A stretch of DNA of 64,000 nucleotides from Fuscovulum sp. Its GTDB lineage: Bacteria; Pseudomonadota; Alphaproteobacteria; Rhodobacterales; Rhodobacteraceae. The notes below the pieces were generated by a model. That model saw nothing but the letters and a program-made list of their open reading frames with translations, was not told the DNA's origin and did not search any database. The DNA lies in NCBI GenBank assembly GCA_035192965.1, contig CP136571.1:3242501-3306500 (forward strand), written 5' to 3'. Shown here one piece after another: positions 1-7,969 of this stretch. Each line of letters begins with the position of its first letter. The first letter of the stretch is position 1. A program made the translations under genes and the position numbers.

Positions 1-83
1 CCGAAAGGGAGGTGCGGGTTCTCGGCAAGGTAGTAGAACCAGTGACCGATATCGCAACAATCGCCGCGTCCACTGCAGAGCAT
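1..83 (-). other. Possible truncated ORF at left edge
   Basis: On the minus strand an ATG at 81-83 opens a frame with no stop through to the window edge (about 27 codons, including the string GHWFYYLAENPHLPF). I do not recognise it. The DNA around the ATG (about 81-102) closely resembles the 5' part of the IS6 transposase relic near 6835-6855 (shared IRLAV-M reading), so this could be rearranged transposon debris rather than a gene. No convincing ribosome binding site. The rest of 84-250 holds nothing I can identify. Confidence 0.15.
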
Positions 84-250
84 CACCGCTAGGCGAATGA
101 GCTAAGGGACAGTCTTATTGTAGCGAAAGGGCGAACGTTTTACCACGCGGCCTAGTCAAAGCGACGGCTTGTCATGCGGCAAGCAATGTTCTTCTGAAAG
201 CGCTCCTTCCATCAATGAGACTGACATGGCAGCTTTAACTAGTGCGAGCT

Positions 251-976
251 TCAACGCGCATTTATGAGCTTTGACATACCTGCGGCTGCAAGGTCTTCCT
301 GACCCCTTTCGACTGCGTTTATCACCTCGTAATACTCTGCTTCCACTGCTTGGGCGAGACCTTCGGGGGGTGCCCTGCCGTCACTTGTTAAGCGCCTTTG
401 AACTGCGACCGCGATGCCGAATTCCATGATGGAAGAAGCCGCTCGCAGGAAGGGATTGCCAGAGGCCTCGGTCAACAGGCGGTGGATTTCGAAGAGGGCA
501 AGGGCAAAAGGTTCAGGCTGATGCGCCAGCACGGATTGCTGGTTCAGCCAGTAATGCATCAGCCGCAGATGTTCTGCTTCTCGGTTTCGGGCGGCGAGGC
601 GGGCGGCTTGTAGCTCGAGGCTTTCGCGGATCACGTCGAAGGCGGCCAGAAAGGCGGGGGAGGGACCGCTTTCGAGCTTCCAGGAAAGCACTTGCCGGTC
701 AAACAGGTTCCAGCGTGATTGTGGCAGCACGCGGGTGCCGACCTTGGCCCGTGCCTCGACAAGGCCTTTCGCCTCCAGCGTTTTCAACGCCTCTCGCAGC
801 ACGGTGCGCGAGACACCGAAGCGATCCATCATTTCGGCGTCACCCGGCAGGCTTGAGCCCACGGGCATCTCGCCTGCGACGATCGCGCGCCCAACCTCGT
901 TTATCACATAGGAATGGAAGTTCCGCGCCGATTGCCGCCCGGAGAGCGTGCGGATCAGGCTCCCGGGTTCGCTCAT
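251..976 (-). CDS. GntR-family (FCD/FadR subfamily) transcriptional regulator
   Basis: DNA-binding repressor or activator, 241 aa, expected to sense a sugar or sugar-acid ligand. Residues about 20-90 form the winged helix-turn-helix, with the typical GntR signature around VSRTVLREALKTLEAKGLV. The remainder is an all-helical FCD effector domain, with the EIHRLLTEASGNPF motif supplying a usual metal/ligand histidine. It is the last gene of the leftward ytfQ-type operon, 18 bp after the yjfF-like permease, so it probably controls that operon. The ligand cannot be read from sequence. Length and architecture are normal for the family. Confidence 0.85.
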   Translation of the reverse strand: MSEPGSLIRTLSGRQSARNFHSYVINEVGRAIVAGEMPVGSSLPGDAEMMDRFGVSRTVLREALKTLEAKGLVEARAKVGTRVLPQSRWNLFDRQVLSWKLESGPSPAFLAAFDVIRESLELQAARLAARNREAEHLRLMHYWLNQQSVLAHQPEPFALALFEIHRLLTEASGNPFLRAASSIMEFGIAVAVQRRLTSDGRAPPEGLAQAVEAEYYEVINAVERGQEDLAAAGMSKLINAR

Positions 977-994
977 CTCATCAGATCCAAGGGC

Positions 995-1954
995 TTAGTT
1001 GCGTCGCGTCCCGGCCCGGAAGACGAGCCGTTGCAACACGATGAACATAAACAAAAGCACGCCGACGACAATCTTGGTCCACCAACTCGACAAGGTTCCA
1101 TCAAAGACGATGTAGGTCTGCACCAGTCCTTGTAGCATCACGCCGATGAAGGTGCCTGCCACAAAGCCATATCCGCCCGTCAAAAGCGTGCCGCCAATCA
1201 CCACGGCGGCGATGGCATCAAGCTCTACCCCCAAGGCATTCAGTGAGTATCCGGCCGAGGTATATAGCGAAAATACAACACCGGCGAGGCCTGCAAGACC
1301 GGAGGAAAGAGCGTAGATCGCAATCGTCGTCCGCGCCACGGGCACGCCCATCAGCGCGGCAGAAGTTTCCGATCCACCAAGCGCATAGACGTTGGACCCG
1401 AAGCGCGTGCGATGTGCCAGAAGAATGGCCGCGGCAAAGACGGCCAACATGATCATGCCAATCACCGTCAGACGCCCCCCCCCCGGCATCAGGATGTAGC
1501 TTTTGGAAACGGATGAGAAAAACTCGTGCTGGATTCCGATGCTGTCGGGCGAAAGGACCGATGCCCCGCCTCGCGCCAGGAACATGCCCGCCAGAGTGAC
1601 AATGAAGCTTGGGACCCGCAGGTAATGGATCGCCGCCCCCATGATCGCCCCAAACAGAGCGGCTACGGTCAGAGCAATGGCAAAGGCCAGTAGCGGATGC
1701 AGATTCAGCCACATGATCAGCACGGCAATCAGCACGGTCGTAAAGCCGATAACCGCACCCACCGAAAGGTCGATCCCACCCGACAGGATCACGAAGGTCA
1801 TCCCAACCGCAGCGATCCCCATAAAGGCGTTGTCGGTCAGGAAATTGCCCAAAACGCGAGTGGACAGCATCCCGGGGTGCTGGATCACGGCCAGAAGATA
1901 GGCGAACAGAAAGATTGCCGTGGTGGCAAGAAGCGGACGCAGGCTGCGGTTCAT
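995..1954 (-). CDS. yjfF: Sugar ABC transporter permease, YjfF-like
   Basis: Inner-membrane permease of a carbohydrate-uptake-2 (CUT2) ABC transporter, 319 aa with about nine to ten hydrophobic segments. The family hallmark VGMTFVILSGGIDLSVGAV lies near residues 50-70, and the late conserved loop AIAAVVIGGTLLTGGYG near 246-262. It overlaps the preceding permease gene by 4 bp (ATGA), so the two are translationally coupled and probably form the heterodimeric channel. By analogy with E. coli YtfT/YjfF it should import a furanose-form sugar. The symbol follows operon order and the YtfQ-like binding protein, not a proven substrate. Confidence 0.8.
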   Translation of the reverse strand: MNRSLRPLLATTAIFLFAYLLAVIQHPGMLSTRVLGNFLTDNAFMGIAAVGMTFVILSGGIDLSVGAVIGFTTVLIAVLIMWLNLHPLLAFAIALTVAALFGAIMGAAIHYLRVPSFIVTLAGMFLARGGASVLSPDSIGIQHEFFSSVSKSYILMPGGGRLTVIGMIMLAVFAAAILLAHRTRFGSNVYALGGSETSAALMGVPVARTTIAIYALSSGLAGLAGVVFSLYTSAGYSLNALGVELDAIAAVVIGGTLLTGGYGFVAGTFIGVMLQGLVQTYIVFDGTLSSWWTKIVVGVLLFMFIVLQRLVFRAGTRRN

Positions 1955-3003
1955 TGTGGATTTCCGGGGCGGCCGTCAGGACGGCGGCGGAACACCCGCG
2001 CCGAAAGCGGCGATTGCAGGACAAGGATGACGATGATCACGGCCGATTTGACTACGAGGTTGAATTCGGGCGAGAAGCCCGAAATGAGGATGCCGGTGTT
2101 CATCGCCTGGATGATCATCGCACCCAAAACAGCCAGCGGGATCGAAAACCGCCCCCCCATCAGCGACGTGCCACCAATGACCACGGCGAGGATGGCGTCC
2201 AACTCCAGCCAGAGGCCGGCATTGTTTGCGTCTGCCCCGCGAATGTCACCGGCCACGATGAGGCCCGCAATGGCGGCGCAGAAGCCGGCAAAGGTATAGA
2301 CGATCAGCAAAAGCGTTCCCGCAGAAAGCCCGGCAAACCGCGCCGCAGACCGGTTCACCCCGACCGCCTCGATCAACAGGCCCAAGGCGGTGCGCCGCAC
2401 GATCAGGGTGGCAACGATCATCAGAACAATCGCAATAACCACCGGCGTCGGAAGTCCAAGTATTGATCCGGTACCAAGAAAGACCAGAAGAGGATCGGCA
2501 AAGGTGACGATGGACCCTTCGGTTATCAGTTGCGCCAGCCCTCGCCCCGCGACCATAAGCACCAGCGTGGCGATGATGGGCTGAATGTCCAGACCCGTTA
2601 CGAGGATGCCGTTCCACAACCCGCAAAGAAGCCCAGCGGCCAGAGCCGCCAGCACGGCGACAGTGGCAGGAACCCCCGAACTGACCAGCGTTGCCGCAAC
2701 GGCACCAGAGATCGCCATGACTGCGCCGACCGACAGATCGACACCCTTGGTCGCGATGACGGCCGTCATGCCAATGGCCAGTATTGCCACCGGGGCCCCC
2801 CGGTTCAGAACATCAATCAGGCTGCCGAACAGTCGTCCATCTTGCCATGTGATGGTGAAAAAGCCGGGAAACAGAAGCCAGTTCACGAGCAACACCGCGA
2901 CCAGCGCGATGACCTGAGGTCGTGTAAAGAAGGTATATATGGGTCGTGCAGGCGGATGCGGCGGCTGACTGCTGGGCCGGATGTCGGCGGTGGGGCGGGT
3001 CAT
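1951..3003 (-). CDS. ytfT: Sugar ABC transporter permease, YtfT-like
   Basis: First of two CUT2-type permeases in this operon, 350 aa, with a soluble N-terminus of about 30 residues before the first membrane segment. It carries AIGMTAVIATKGVDLSVGAVMA near residues 97-118 and AILAVVIGGTSLMGG near 271-285, both typical of the BPD_transp_2 family. The start overlaps the ATPase stop by 4 bp and the stop overlaps the next permease start. It should pair with the YjfF-like subunit, energised by the YtfR-like ATPase. The C-terminal tail is unusually basic and proline/arginine rich. Confidence 0.8.
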   Translation of the reverse strand: MTRPTADIRPSSQPPHPPARPIYTFFTRPQVIALVAVLLVNWLLFPGFFTITWQDGRLFGSLIDVLNRGAPVAILAIGMTAVIATKGVDLSVGAVMAISGAVAATLVSSGVPATVAVLAALAAGLLCGLWNGILVTGLDIQPIIATLVLMVAGRGLAQLITEGSIVTFADPLLVFLGTGSILGLPTPVVIAIVLMIVATLIVRRTALGLLIEAVGVNRSAARFAGLSAGTLLLIVYTFAGFCAAIAGLIVAGDIRGADANNAGLWLELDAILAVVIGGTSLMGGRFSIPLAVLGAMIIQAMNTGILISGFSPEFNLVVKSAVIIVILVLQSPLSARVFRRRPDGRPGNPQ

Positions 3004-4520
3004 GCATTGGTCTCCCTTGGCGCGCCGGCAATGGCCTGAACAATCCCATCCGGCGCAATCGCATCGCCAGCCAGTTCGGCCACCATTTCCCGGTCGCGCA
3101 TGACGACCACGCGGTTGGAATAGGCCACCACTTCATCCAGTTCGGACGAAATGACGAACAGCGCCAACCCCTCCTCTCGCAGTCGATTGATGGTTCGGAC
3201 AATTTCGGCATGGGCACCCACGTCGATGCCGCGGGTCGGCTCGTCTAGGATCAGAAAGGTTGGATCTATGGCCAACCAGCGCGCAAGGATGACCTTTTGC
3301 TGATTGCCGCCCGACAACAGCCGCACTGGCATGTCGTGATTGGCTGCGCGGATATCCAGCGCCTCTGCATAGCGCCCTGCGAGTTCAATCTGGTCATCGC
3401 GGTTCAATGTGCGGAACCAGCCCAGCTTGGCCTGCAGGGCGATGATGATGTTCTCGCGGACGGAGAGATCGCCAAAGATGCCGTCCAGCTTGCGGTCCTC
3501 GGGGCAGAAGCCGAACCCTGCGGCAACAGCTTGGGCAGGGTTGCGGATCGTCATGGCCTTGCCCTTGACCACAACCTCGCCTTGATCGGCAGTATCGACG
3601 CCAAACATCAGGCGGGCAACTTCGGTTCGGCCAGATCCAAGCAACCCCGCCACCCCGACGACTTCGCCCTCATGGATGGCAAGATCGAACGGTGACATGT
3701 CCTTGCGGCCGAGGCCTTTGAACTGGACATGCACGTCTCCGCGCGCGGCCCCGCCCAGCGCTGATGGATGGTGGTCGAAGGCCACATCCTTGCCCAGCAT
3801 CATTCGGACGACGTCGGTGGTGCTTAGCGTGTTCAGCGGTTGCGTTACGATCTTGCGACCGTTGCGCAGGATCGTCACCCGGTCGGCCAGATCAAAGACC
3901 TGATCCAAGAAATGGGTGATGAAGATGATGCTCAGACCCTGGTCACGCAGATTGCGAACAACCTCGAACAGACGTTGCACTTCGTTCCGGTCAAGGCTGG
4001 CGGTTGGTTCATCCAGCACCAGCACCTTGCCGGACAACTCCACCGCACGGGCGATGGCGACGATCTGCTGCACTGCGACAGAAAACTCCGACAGTTCCGC
4101 CCGCACATCGATAGCGAGGCCGTAGCGGGCCAGCAAGTCGCGGGCAAGGTCTTCGCTGCGGCGGCGGTCGATCAGGCCGAAACGGGTGGGTTGGCGGCCA
4201 AGGAAGAGGTTCTCCGCGACCGATCGGTTCGGCAACAGGTTGACCTCTTGATAGACCGTGCCGATGCCATAGCTTTGGCCATGCAGCGGGTCACGCAGGT
4301 GGATCGGTTCTCCGTCGAGCAGCAACGCGCCGCTGTCCGGCTGATAGGCCCCGGTCAGGATCTTGATCAAGGTCGATTTCCCGGCGCCATTCTCACCCAG
4401 CAGGGCATGCACCTCGCCTGCGTTGGCGGTGAAATCCACTGTGTCCAGTGCCCGGTGCTGCCCAAAGACTTTGACGATCCCGCGCGCCTCTAGAACCGGC
4501 GTCTTGTCTGTGTCGGACAT
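3000..4520 (-). CDS. ytfR: Sugar ABC transporter ATP-binding protein, YtfR-like
   Basis: Cytoplasmic ATPase of 506 aa made of two fused ABC cassettes, the usual layout for CUT2 sugar importers (RbsA/AraG/YtfR). The first cassette has Walker A GENGAGKST near residues 42-50 and a degenerate signature region. The second has a poorly conserved Walker A (GLLGSGRTEVA), the normal situation, and a strong LLSGGNQQKVILARWL signature followed by the LILDEPTRGIDVGAH Walker B/D-loop. The gene is separated from ytfQ by 113 bp that contain a stem-loop, and is coupled to ytfT downstream. Confidence 0.87.
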   Translation of the reverse strand: MSDTDKTPVLEARGIVKVFGQHRALDTVDFTANAGEVHALLGENGAGKSTLIKILTGAYQPDSGALLLDGEPIHLRDPLHGQSYGIGTVYQEVNLLPNRSVAENLFLGRQPTRFGLIDRRRSEDLARDLLARYGLAIDVRAELSEFSVAVQQIVAIARAVELSGKVLVLDEPTASLDRNEVQRLFEVVRNLRDQGLSIIFITHFLDQVFDLADRVTILRNGRKIVTQPLNTLSTTDVVRMMLGKDVAFDHHPSALGGAARGDVHVQFKGLGRKDMSPFDLAIHEGEVVGVAGLLGSGRTEVARLMFGVDTADQGEVVVKGKAMTIRNPAQAVAAGFGFCPEDRKLDGIFGDLSVRENIIIALQAKLGWFRTLNRDDQIELAGRYAEALDIRAANHDMPVRLLSGGNQQKVILARWLAIDPTFLILDEPTRGIDVGAHAEIVRTINRLREEGLALFVISSELDEVVAYSNRVVVMRDREMVAELAGDAIAPDGIVQAIAGAPRETNA

Positions 4521-4586
4521 GGCCGCCCCCCCTTGCCATTCTTTCCTGTGACTGTCCGCTTATCATGCGGATAAAGCAATTCCGCC

Positions 4587-4611
4587 GGGCGGCGGTGTGA
4601 CGCCACCGCCC
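4587..4611. promoter_or_regulatory. Intercistronic stem-loop after the binding-protein gene
   Basis: Arms GGGCGGCGGT and GCCACCGCCC (nearly complementary) lie between ytfQ and ytfR. Such hairpins after a periplasmic-binding-protein gene commonly protect the upstream mRNA or partially terminate, giving more binding protein than membrane components. There is no clear U-run, so stabilisation is more likely than termination. The role is inferred. Confidence 0.45.
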
Positions 4612-4633
4612 GACGAGGCCTCGGGGAGGACAC

Positions 4634-5605
4634 CTAGTAGCCGAGGCCTTTGCGACGGTCGTATTCACCCTGCGGGTCATCCGCGGGGGTATAGAGCTTG
4701 GATTCCGTGATGATGAACTTCTCGGGCACGGTGCCCGCATCCCAGTAGGCTTGCAGCGCTTCGAAGGCAGGGCCTGCCATGTTGGGGGTCAACTCGACGG
4801 TGGCATTTGCTTCACCAGCTACCATCGCAGCAAAGATATCGGGCACTGCGTCGATCGAAACGACCAGAATATCCGACCCTGGCTTCAACCCGGCATCCTT
4901 GATCGCCTGGATCGCACCGACGGCCATGTCATCATTGTGGGCGTAAACTGCACAGATATTCGCACCACCACCTTCGGCCTTCAGGAAGCCTTCCATCACT
5001 TCCTTGCCTTTGGAGCGGGTAAAATCACCCGTCTGGCTGCGAATGATCGCAAGGTTTGCCTTGCCGGCCAGAGCCTCTTCAAACCCCTGCTTGCGGTTGA
5101 TCGCGGGGGATGAACCGACGGTGCCCTGCAATTCGACAACATTGCACTGTTTGTCGCCCACGGCACCTACCAGCCATTCCCCGGCAACGCGGCCTTCCTT
5201 CACTTGGTCGGAGGCGACCGAGGTCAAGTACAAGTCCTCTGGTGCTTCAATCCCACGGTCCAGCAGAACGACGGGGATGTTCGCTTCTTTCGCTTCGGTC
5301 AGCACCTCTTCCCAACCGGTCGCGACCACAGGGGCCACGAGGATGGCGTCGACACCCTGGGCCACAAAGCCTCGGATCGCTTTGATCTGGTTTTCTTGCT
5401 TTTGCTGAGCATCGGCAAACTTCAGATCAATACCCCGCGCCTCGGCCTCGGCCTTGGTGACGCTGGTTTCTGCAGCACGCCAGCCGGATTCAGACCCGAT
5501 CTGCGAGAAGCCGATGACTTTTCCGTCCAGGCCCTCGGCCCATGCAGTTGACAGCAACAAGCCACCAACCCCCGCGCCGAGCGCGAGAGATTTTAAAAGC
5601 TTCAT
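4634..5605 (-). CDS. ytfQ: Periplasmic sugar-binding protein, YtfQ-like
   Basis: Substrate-binding protein of the CUT2 transporter, 323 aa. The chosen ATG at 5603-5605 follows a GGGAGGA ribosome site; a longer frame reaches 5689 but has no such site. Residues 1-23 are a Sec signal peptide ending STAWA. The mature N-terminus (FSQIGSESGWRAAET, then QQKQENQIKAI and LVAPVVATGWE) reads almost like E. coli YtfQ, the galactofuranose-binding protein. Other furanose-form sugars remain possible. It heads a leftward operon with the ATPase, two permeases and a GntR regulator. Confidence 0.87.
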   Translation of the reverse strand: MKLLKSLALGAGVGGLLLSTAWAEGLDGKVIGFSQIGSESGWRAAETSVTKAEAEARGIDLKFADAQQKQENQIKAIRGFVAQGVDAILVAPVVATGWEEVLTEAKEANIPVVLLDRGIEAPEDLYLTSVASDQVKEGRVAGEWLVGAVGDKQCNVVELQGTVGSSPAINRKQGFEEALAGKANLAIIRSQTGDFTRSKGKEVMEGFLKAEGGGANICAVYAHNDDMAVGAIQAIKDAGLKPGSDILVVSIDAVPDIFAAMVAGEANATVELTPNMAGPAFEALQAYWDAGTVPEKFIITESKLYTPADDPQGEYDRRKGLGY

Positions 5606-5762
5606 GTAATCCTCCCATGGATTCTGACGCCAACCTCTCCTCAGGGTGGCTGAACGCAACGGTATCAAAAGTAATACTATATGCAACATTCCTGTTCGGC
5701 TGATGCCTGGTTGCAGAATTCCGTGGAATAGCTTTGACCACTTTGCCAGGTTATCCTGATGA

Positions 5763-5777
5763 GAATATTAGATATTC
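5763..5777. promoter_or_regulatory. Palindrome upstream of ytfQ, possible operator
   Basis: GAATAT-TAG-ATATTC lies about 160 bp upstream of the ytfQ start, in otherwise featureless DNA between 5606 and 6028. Nearer the gene, around 5660-5685, an A/T-rich stretch contains a GTATTAC core (GT-N3-AC on either strand), the kind of half-site seen for FadR-type GntR proteins. Both are candidates for the operon's GntR regulator. No clear -35/-10 pair was found. Confidence 0.3.
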
Positions 5778-6028
5778 TAGGCGTCGGGTTCGGCCTCGGC
5801 TGGGCCGTCTAGCTCTGGCAACTGAGTTGTCCGACGGAATTGAACGGGTGTTCAGGTACTAGAAATCTCTTCTTTGGGATCAGAGTTTGCCAAGAACCGC
5901 TCAGAGAAAACGAGAGTCGAATCAGTCCATCTTGAGCTTGAACAGTGCGGCAATTGTTGTGAGGTCCTGAACTCATCCATCTGAAACCAGCGCCAGTGCG
6001 GACTTGTCCGACGCTTTTGGAGCCCGAG

Positions 6029-6139
6029 CTATCCACTCTTGTCGGCGGCTTCGCGGAGATCGGCCTCCATGAAATGCGCGAGCTGATCAGCAAGAGCCTT
6101 CTGGAAGGCTGGCCTTTCAAGCGCCTTCGTCGATGCTGT
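6029..6139 (-). pseudogene. 3' remnant of a probable glutathione S-transferase gene
   Basis: The minus strand reads about 37 codons ending in TAG at 6029-6031. They include ALERPAFQKALADQ, a string typical of the C-terminal helix region of glutathione S-transferases (RPAFQKA). The frame is cut abruptly at the edge of the IS6 relic, so the 5' part of the gene appears to have been lost when the element inserted or recombined. Assignment rests on one motif only. Confidence 0.4.
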
Positions 6140-6952
6140 CAGACTAATGCGAACCCGTCTCCGCTCGCCCTACCCATGGTTTCCGTCATGCAACGAGGAG
6201 GCCGCGCCACTCGGCAAGAGCGGCGGCGCGGTTGGCCTTGTAGTGGTCGCGCGAGGCAAGCGATCTCTCCTGGTTGAAGTGGTTGCAGACGGAGGCGCGG
6301 ACGGTTGCGAACTTCTGCAAGCTTCGCATGCGCCGGAACCGCAGCATTGCTCTCTCCCGCCTTCGGAAGGGCAGATGCGAGTTCTCTGCCCGGTTGTTGG
6401 CCCACCGCGCAATCTCGCGGTCATCGCCACGGCCCAGGTCTTTTAATGCTGCTCCATATGAGCGCAGCTTGTCAGTGACAATTGTCTCCGGTCGCCCATG
6501 CCGGCGCATGGATTTCTTCATGAACTTCAATGCAGCTTTACGATCCCGGCTCTTGGTCACATAGCTTTCGAGAACTTCGCCCTCGTGATCCGCCGCCCTC
6601 CAGAGGTAGTGCATCTCACCGTTGATCATCACGTATATCTCGTCGAGGTGCCACTACCACTTGCGGCATTGGCTCATTTGATCGACGCGTCTTCTGCGGA
6701 TCTCAGCCGCGAAGATCGGGCCGAAGCGGTTCCATCAGTAACGCACTGTCTCGTGGCAGATCTCGATGCCGCGTTCGTGTAGGAGATCCTCGACGTTCCG
6801 CAGCGAAAGAGGGAAGCGGATGTAGACCATCACCGCCAAGCGAATGATCACGGGGCTGGTCTTGAAGTAGCGGAAGGGTGAGTGTTGGGTCATGTCAGGA
6901 GGGTATCTGGGCAAACTGGTCCCCTCAAGCCGGTTTCCTCTGACACTGCCCC
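6132..6952 (-). mobile_element. IS6-family insertion sequence relic
   Basis: A degenerate transposase reading frame (6186-6893) sits between ends that share TGTCAGA: GGGGCAGTGTCAGAGG on the minus strand ending near 6952, and GATGCTGTCAGACT on the plus strand near 6133-6146. The second end is only partly matching, so the left boundary is approximate. About 0.8 kb is the normal size for the family. It separates the GST remnant from the SorC regulator gene. Confidence 0.6.
6186..6893 (-). pseudogene. IS6-family transposase with two in-frame stops
   Basis: One continuous frame of about 235 codons begins at ATG 6891-6893 (MTQHSPFRYFKTSPV, a standard IS6 N-terminus) and ends at TGA 6186-6188. It is interrupted by TGA at 6735-6737 (where the family has a tryptophan in the RYWWNRFGP-type motif) and TAG at 6654-6656 (just before WHLDE). 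DDE elements are still visible: HLDEIYV, VTDKLRSYGAAL and the ENSHLPFRRRERAM region. No frameshift, so inactivation is by point mutation and fairly recent. It should be non-functional. Confidence 0.85.
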
Positions 6953-6979
6953 GACGCCCGCAAAGAGATCGCAGCTTTG

Positions 6980-7945
6980 TTATTTCAACCCGACCAAATC
7001 CTTCGCAGATTGTTCATCTGTGATTAGGGTCGTTGGCTGCAATGTCTGGATCGCCGCTTGAAGGGCGACACGTTTTTCTTTGCCGCCCGATATCAACACC
7101 CGTTCGCTTGCGCGCCTCAGAACAGACAAATTAACCGAGATCACGCGTTCGTTGACTTCGTGCGCGACAAGGCGACCGCTCGCGTCGATGAAGTTATACA
7201 GTACATCCCCCACCGCCCCGGCTTCGATTAATGATCTGCGGTCAGACTCGGTGATGTAGCCCGTGCGGTAACTGGTCGTAAGGGTGGTAATTCCGCCAAC
7301 CGAGAGTAGGGCCACATCCAATCTTTCCGCCATCTCGAATATCGCCGAAAGGCCGCAGCGTTCTAGAAGTGCATGTTTGGTTTCGGAGCTGTCCACGACG
7401 GCGGGCGCGGGGATCAGAAAGCCTTCGGCCTGAAACAATTCCGCGAATTGCCACGCGAACTCGGCCGGGTTGAAGCGCCGTGCTGCCGCAATCCCGCCAA
7501 GCAACGAAACGACGCGGAAATCTTCCAGCGTTTCGCCGGAAATGAAGGGCAGGGTGTTGTAGAGGGTGCGGCCCCAACCGACGCCCACGGTCATACCGGA
7601 TTTCATCAGGCCTGAGATGAAATTGCCTGCCGCTGCGGCAATCACCTTAACCGGGTCACCCTCTGGATCGGCAAAGGGGGCGATGATCACACGGGCGATT
7701 TCATGACGGGTTTCGACAGCGCGTTCCAGTTCCACGAGATCCGCCAGCGGGGACGAAACAATCACCCGCACTTCGTTGCGCCGGCGTGCGTCCGCCAGCA
7801 AGCGCACAACCATGACTCGGCTGATGCCAAGCTGGACGGCAATGTCGTTTTGCGTGCTGCCTTCGACATGATAAAGCCAGACTGCCCGTGAACGCAGGCG
7901 GTCTGTTTCACTTTGCGGGGCAGATGCCGGATCGGCAGGCTGCAT
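6980..7945 (-). CDS. SorC-family sugar-responsive transcriptional regulator
   Basis: 321 aa. Residues about 12-60 form a helix-turn-helix (STQNDIAVQLGISRVMVVRLL); the rest is the SorC/DeoR-type sugar-binding domain, including GVGWGRTLYNTLPF near 123-136 and the late INLSVLRRASERVLISGGKEKR-like region. It lies 24 bp downstream of the acoC-like gene, in the same direction, so it is the last gene of the leftward catabolic operon. Proteins of this class usually bind phosphorylated sugars. It is the natural candidate to bind the inverted repeats at 12981-13013 and 13078-13111. The effector is unknown. Confidence 0.82.
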   Translation of the reverse strand: MQPADPASAPQSETDRLRSRAVWLYHVEGSTQNDIAVQLGISRVMVVRLLADARRRNEVRVIVSSPLADLVELERAVETRHEIARVIIAPFADPEGDPVKVIAAAAGNFISGLMKSGMTVGVGWGRTLYNTLPFISGETLEDFRVVSLLGGIAAARRFNPAEFAWQFAELFQAEGFLIPAPAVVDSSETKHALLERCGLSAIFEMAERLDVALLSVGGITTLTTSYRTGYITESDRRSLIEAGAVGDVLYNFIDASGRLVAHEVNERVISVNLSVLRRASERVLISGGKEKRVALQAAIQTLQPTTLITDEQSAKDLVGLK

Positions 7946-7969
7946 GACATGTCCCTTGGTTGCGCATCG

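Noticed and set aside
6735..6737. Recoded TGA (tryptophan or selenocysteine) in the IS6 transposase
   Set aside because: A second in-frame stop (TAG) follows and TGA is used as a normal stop by many genes in this window, so the frame is simply decayed.
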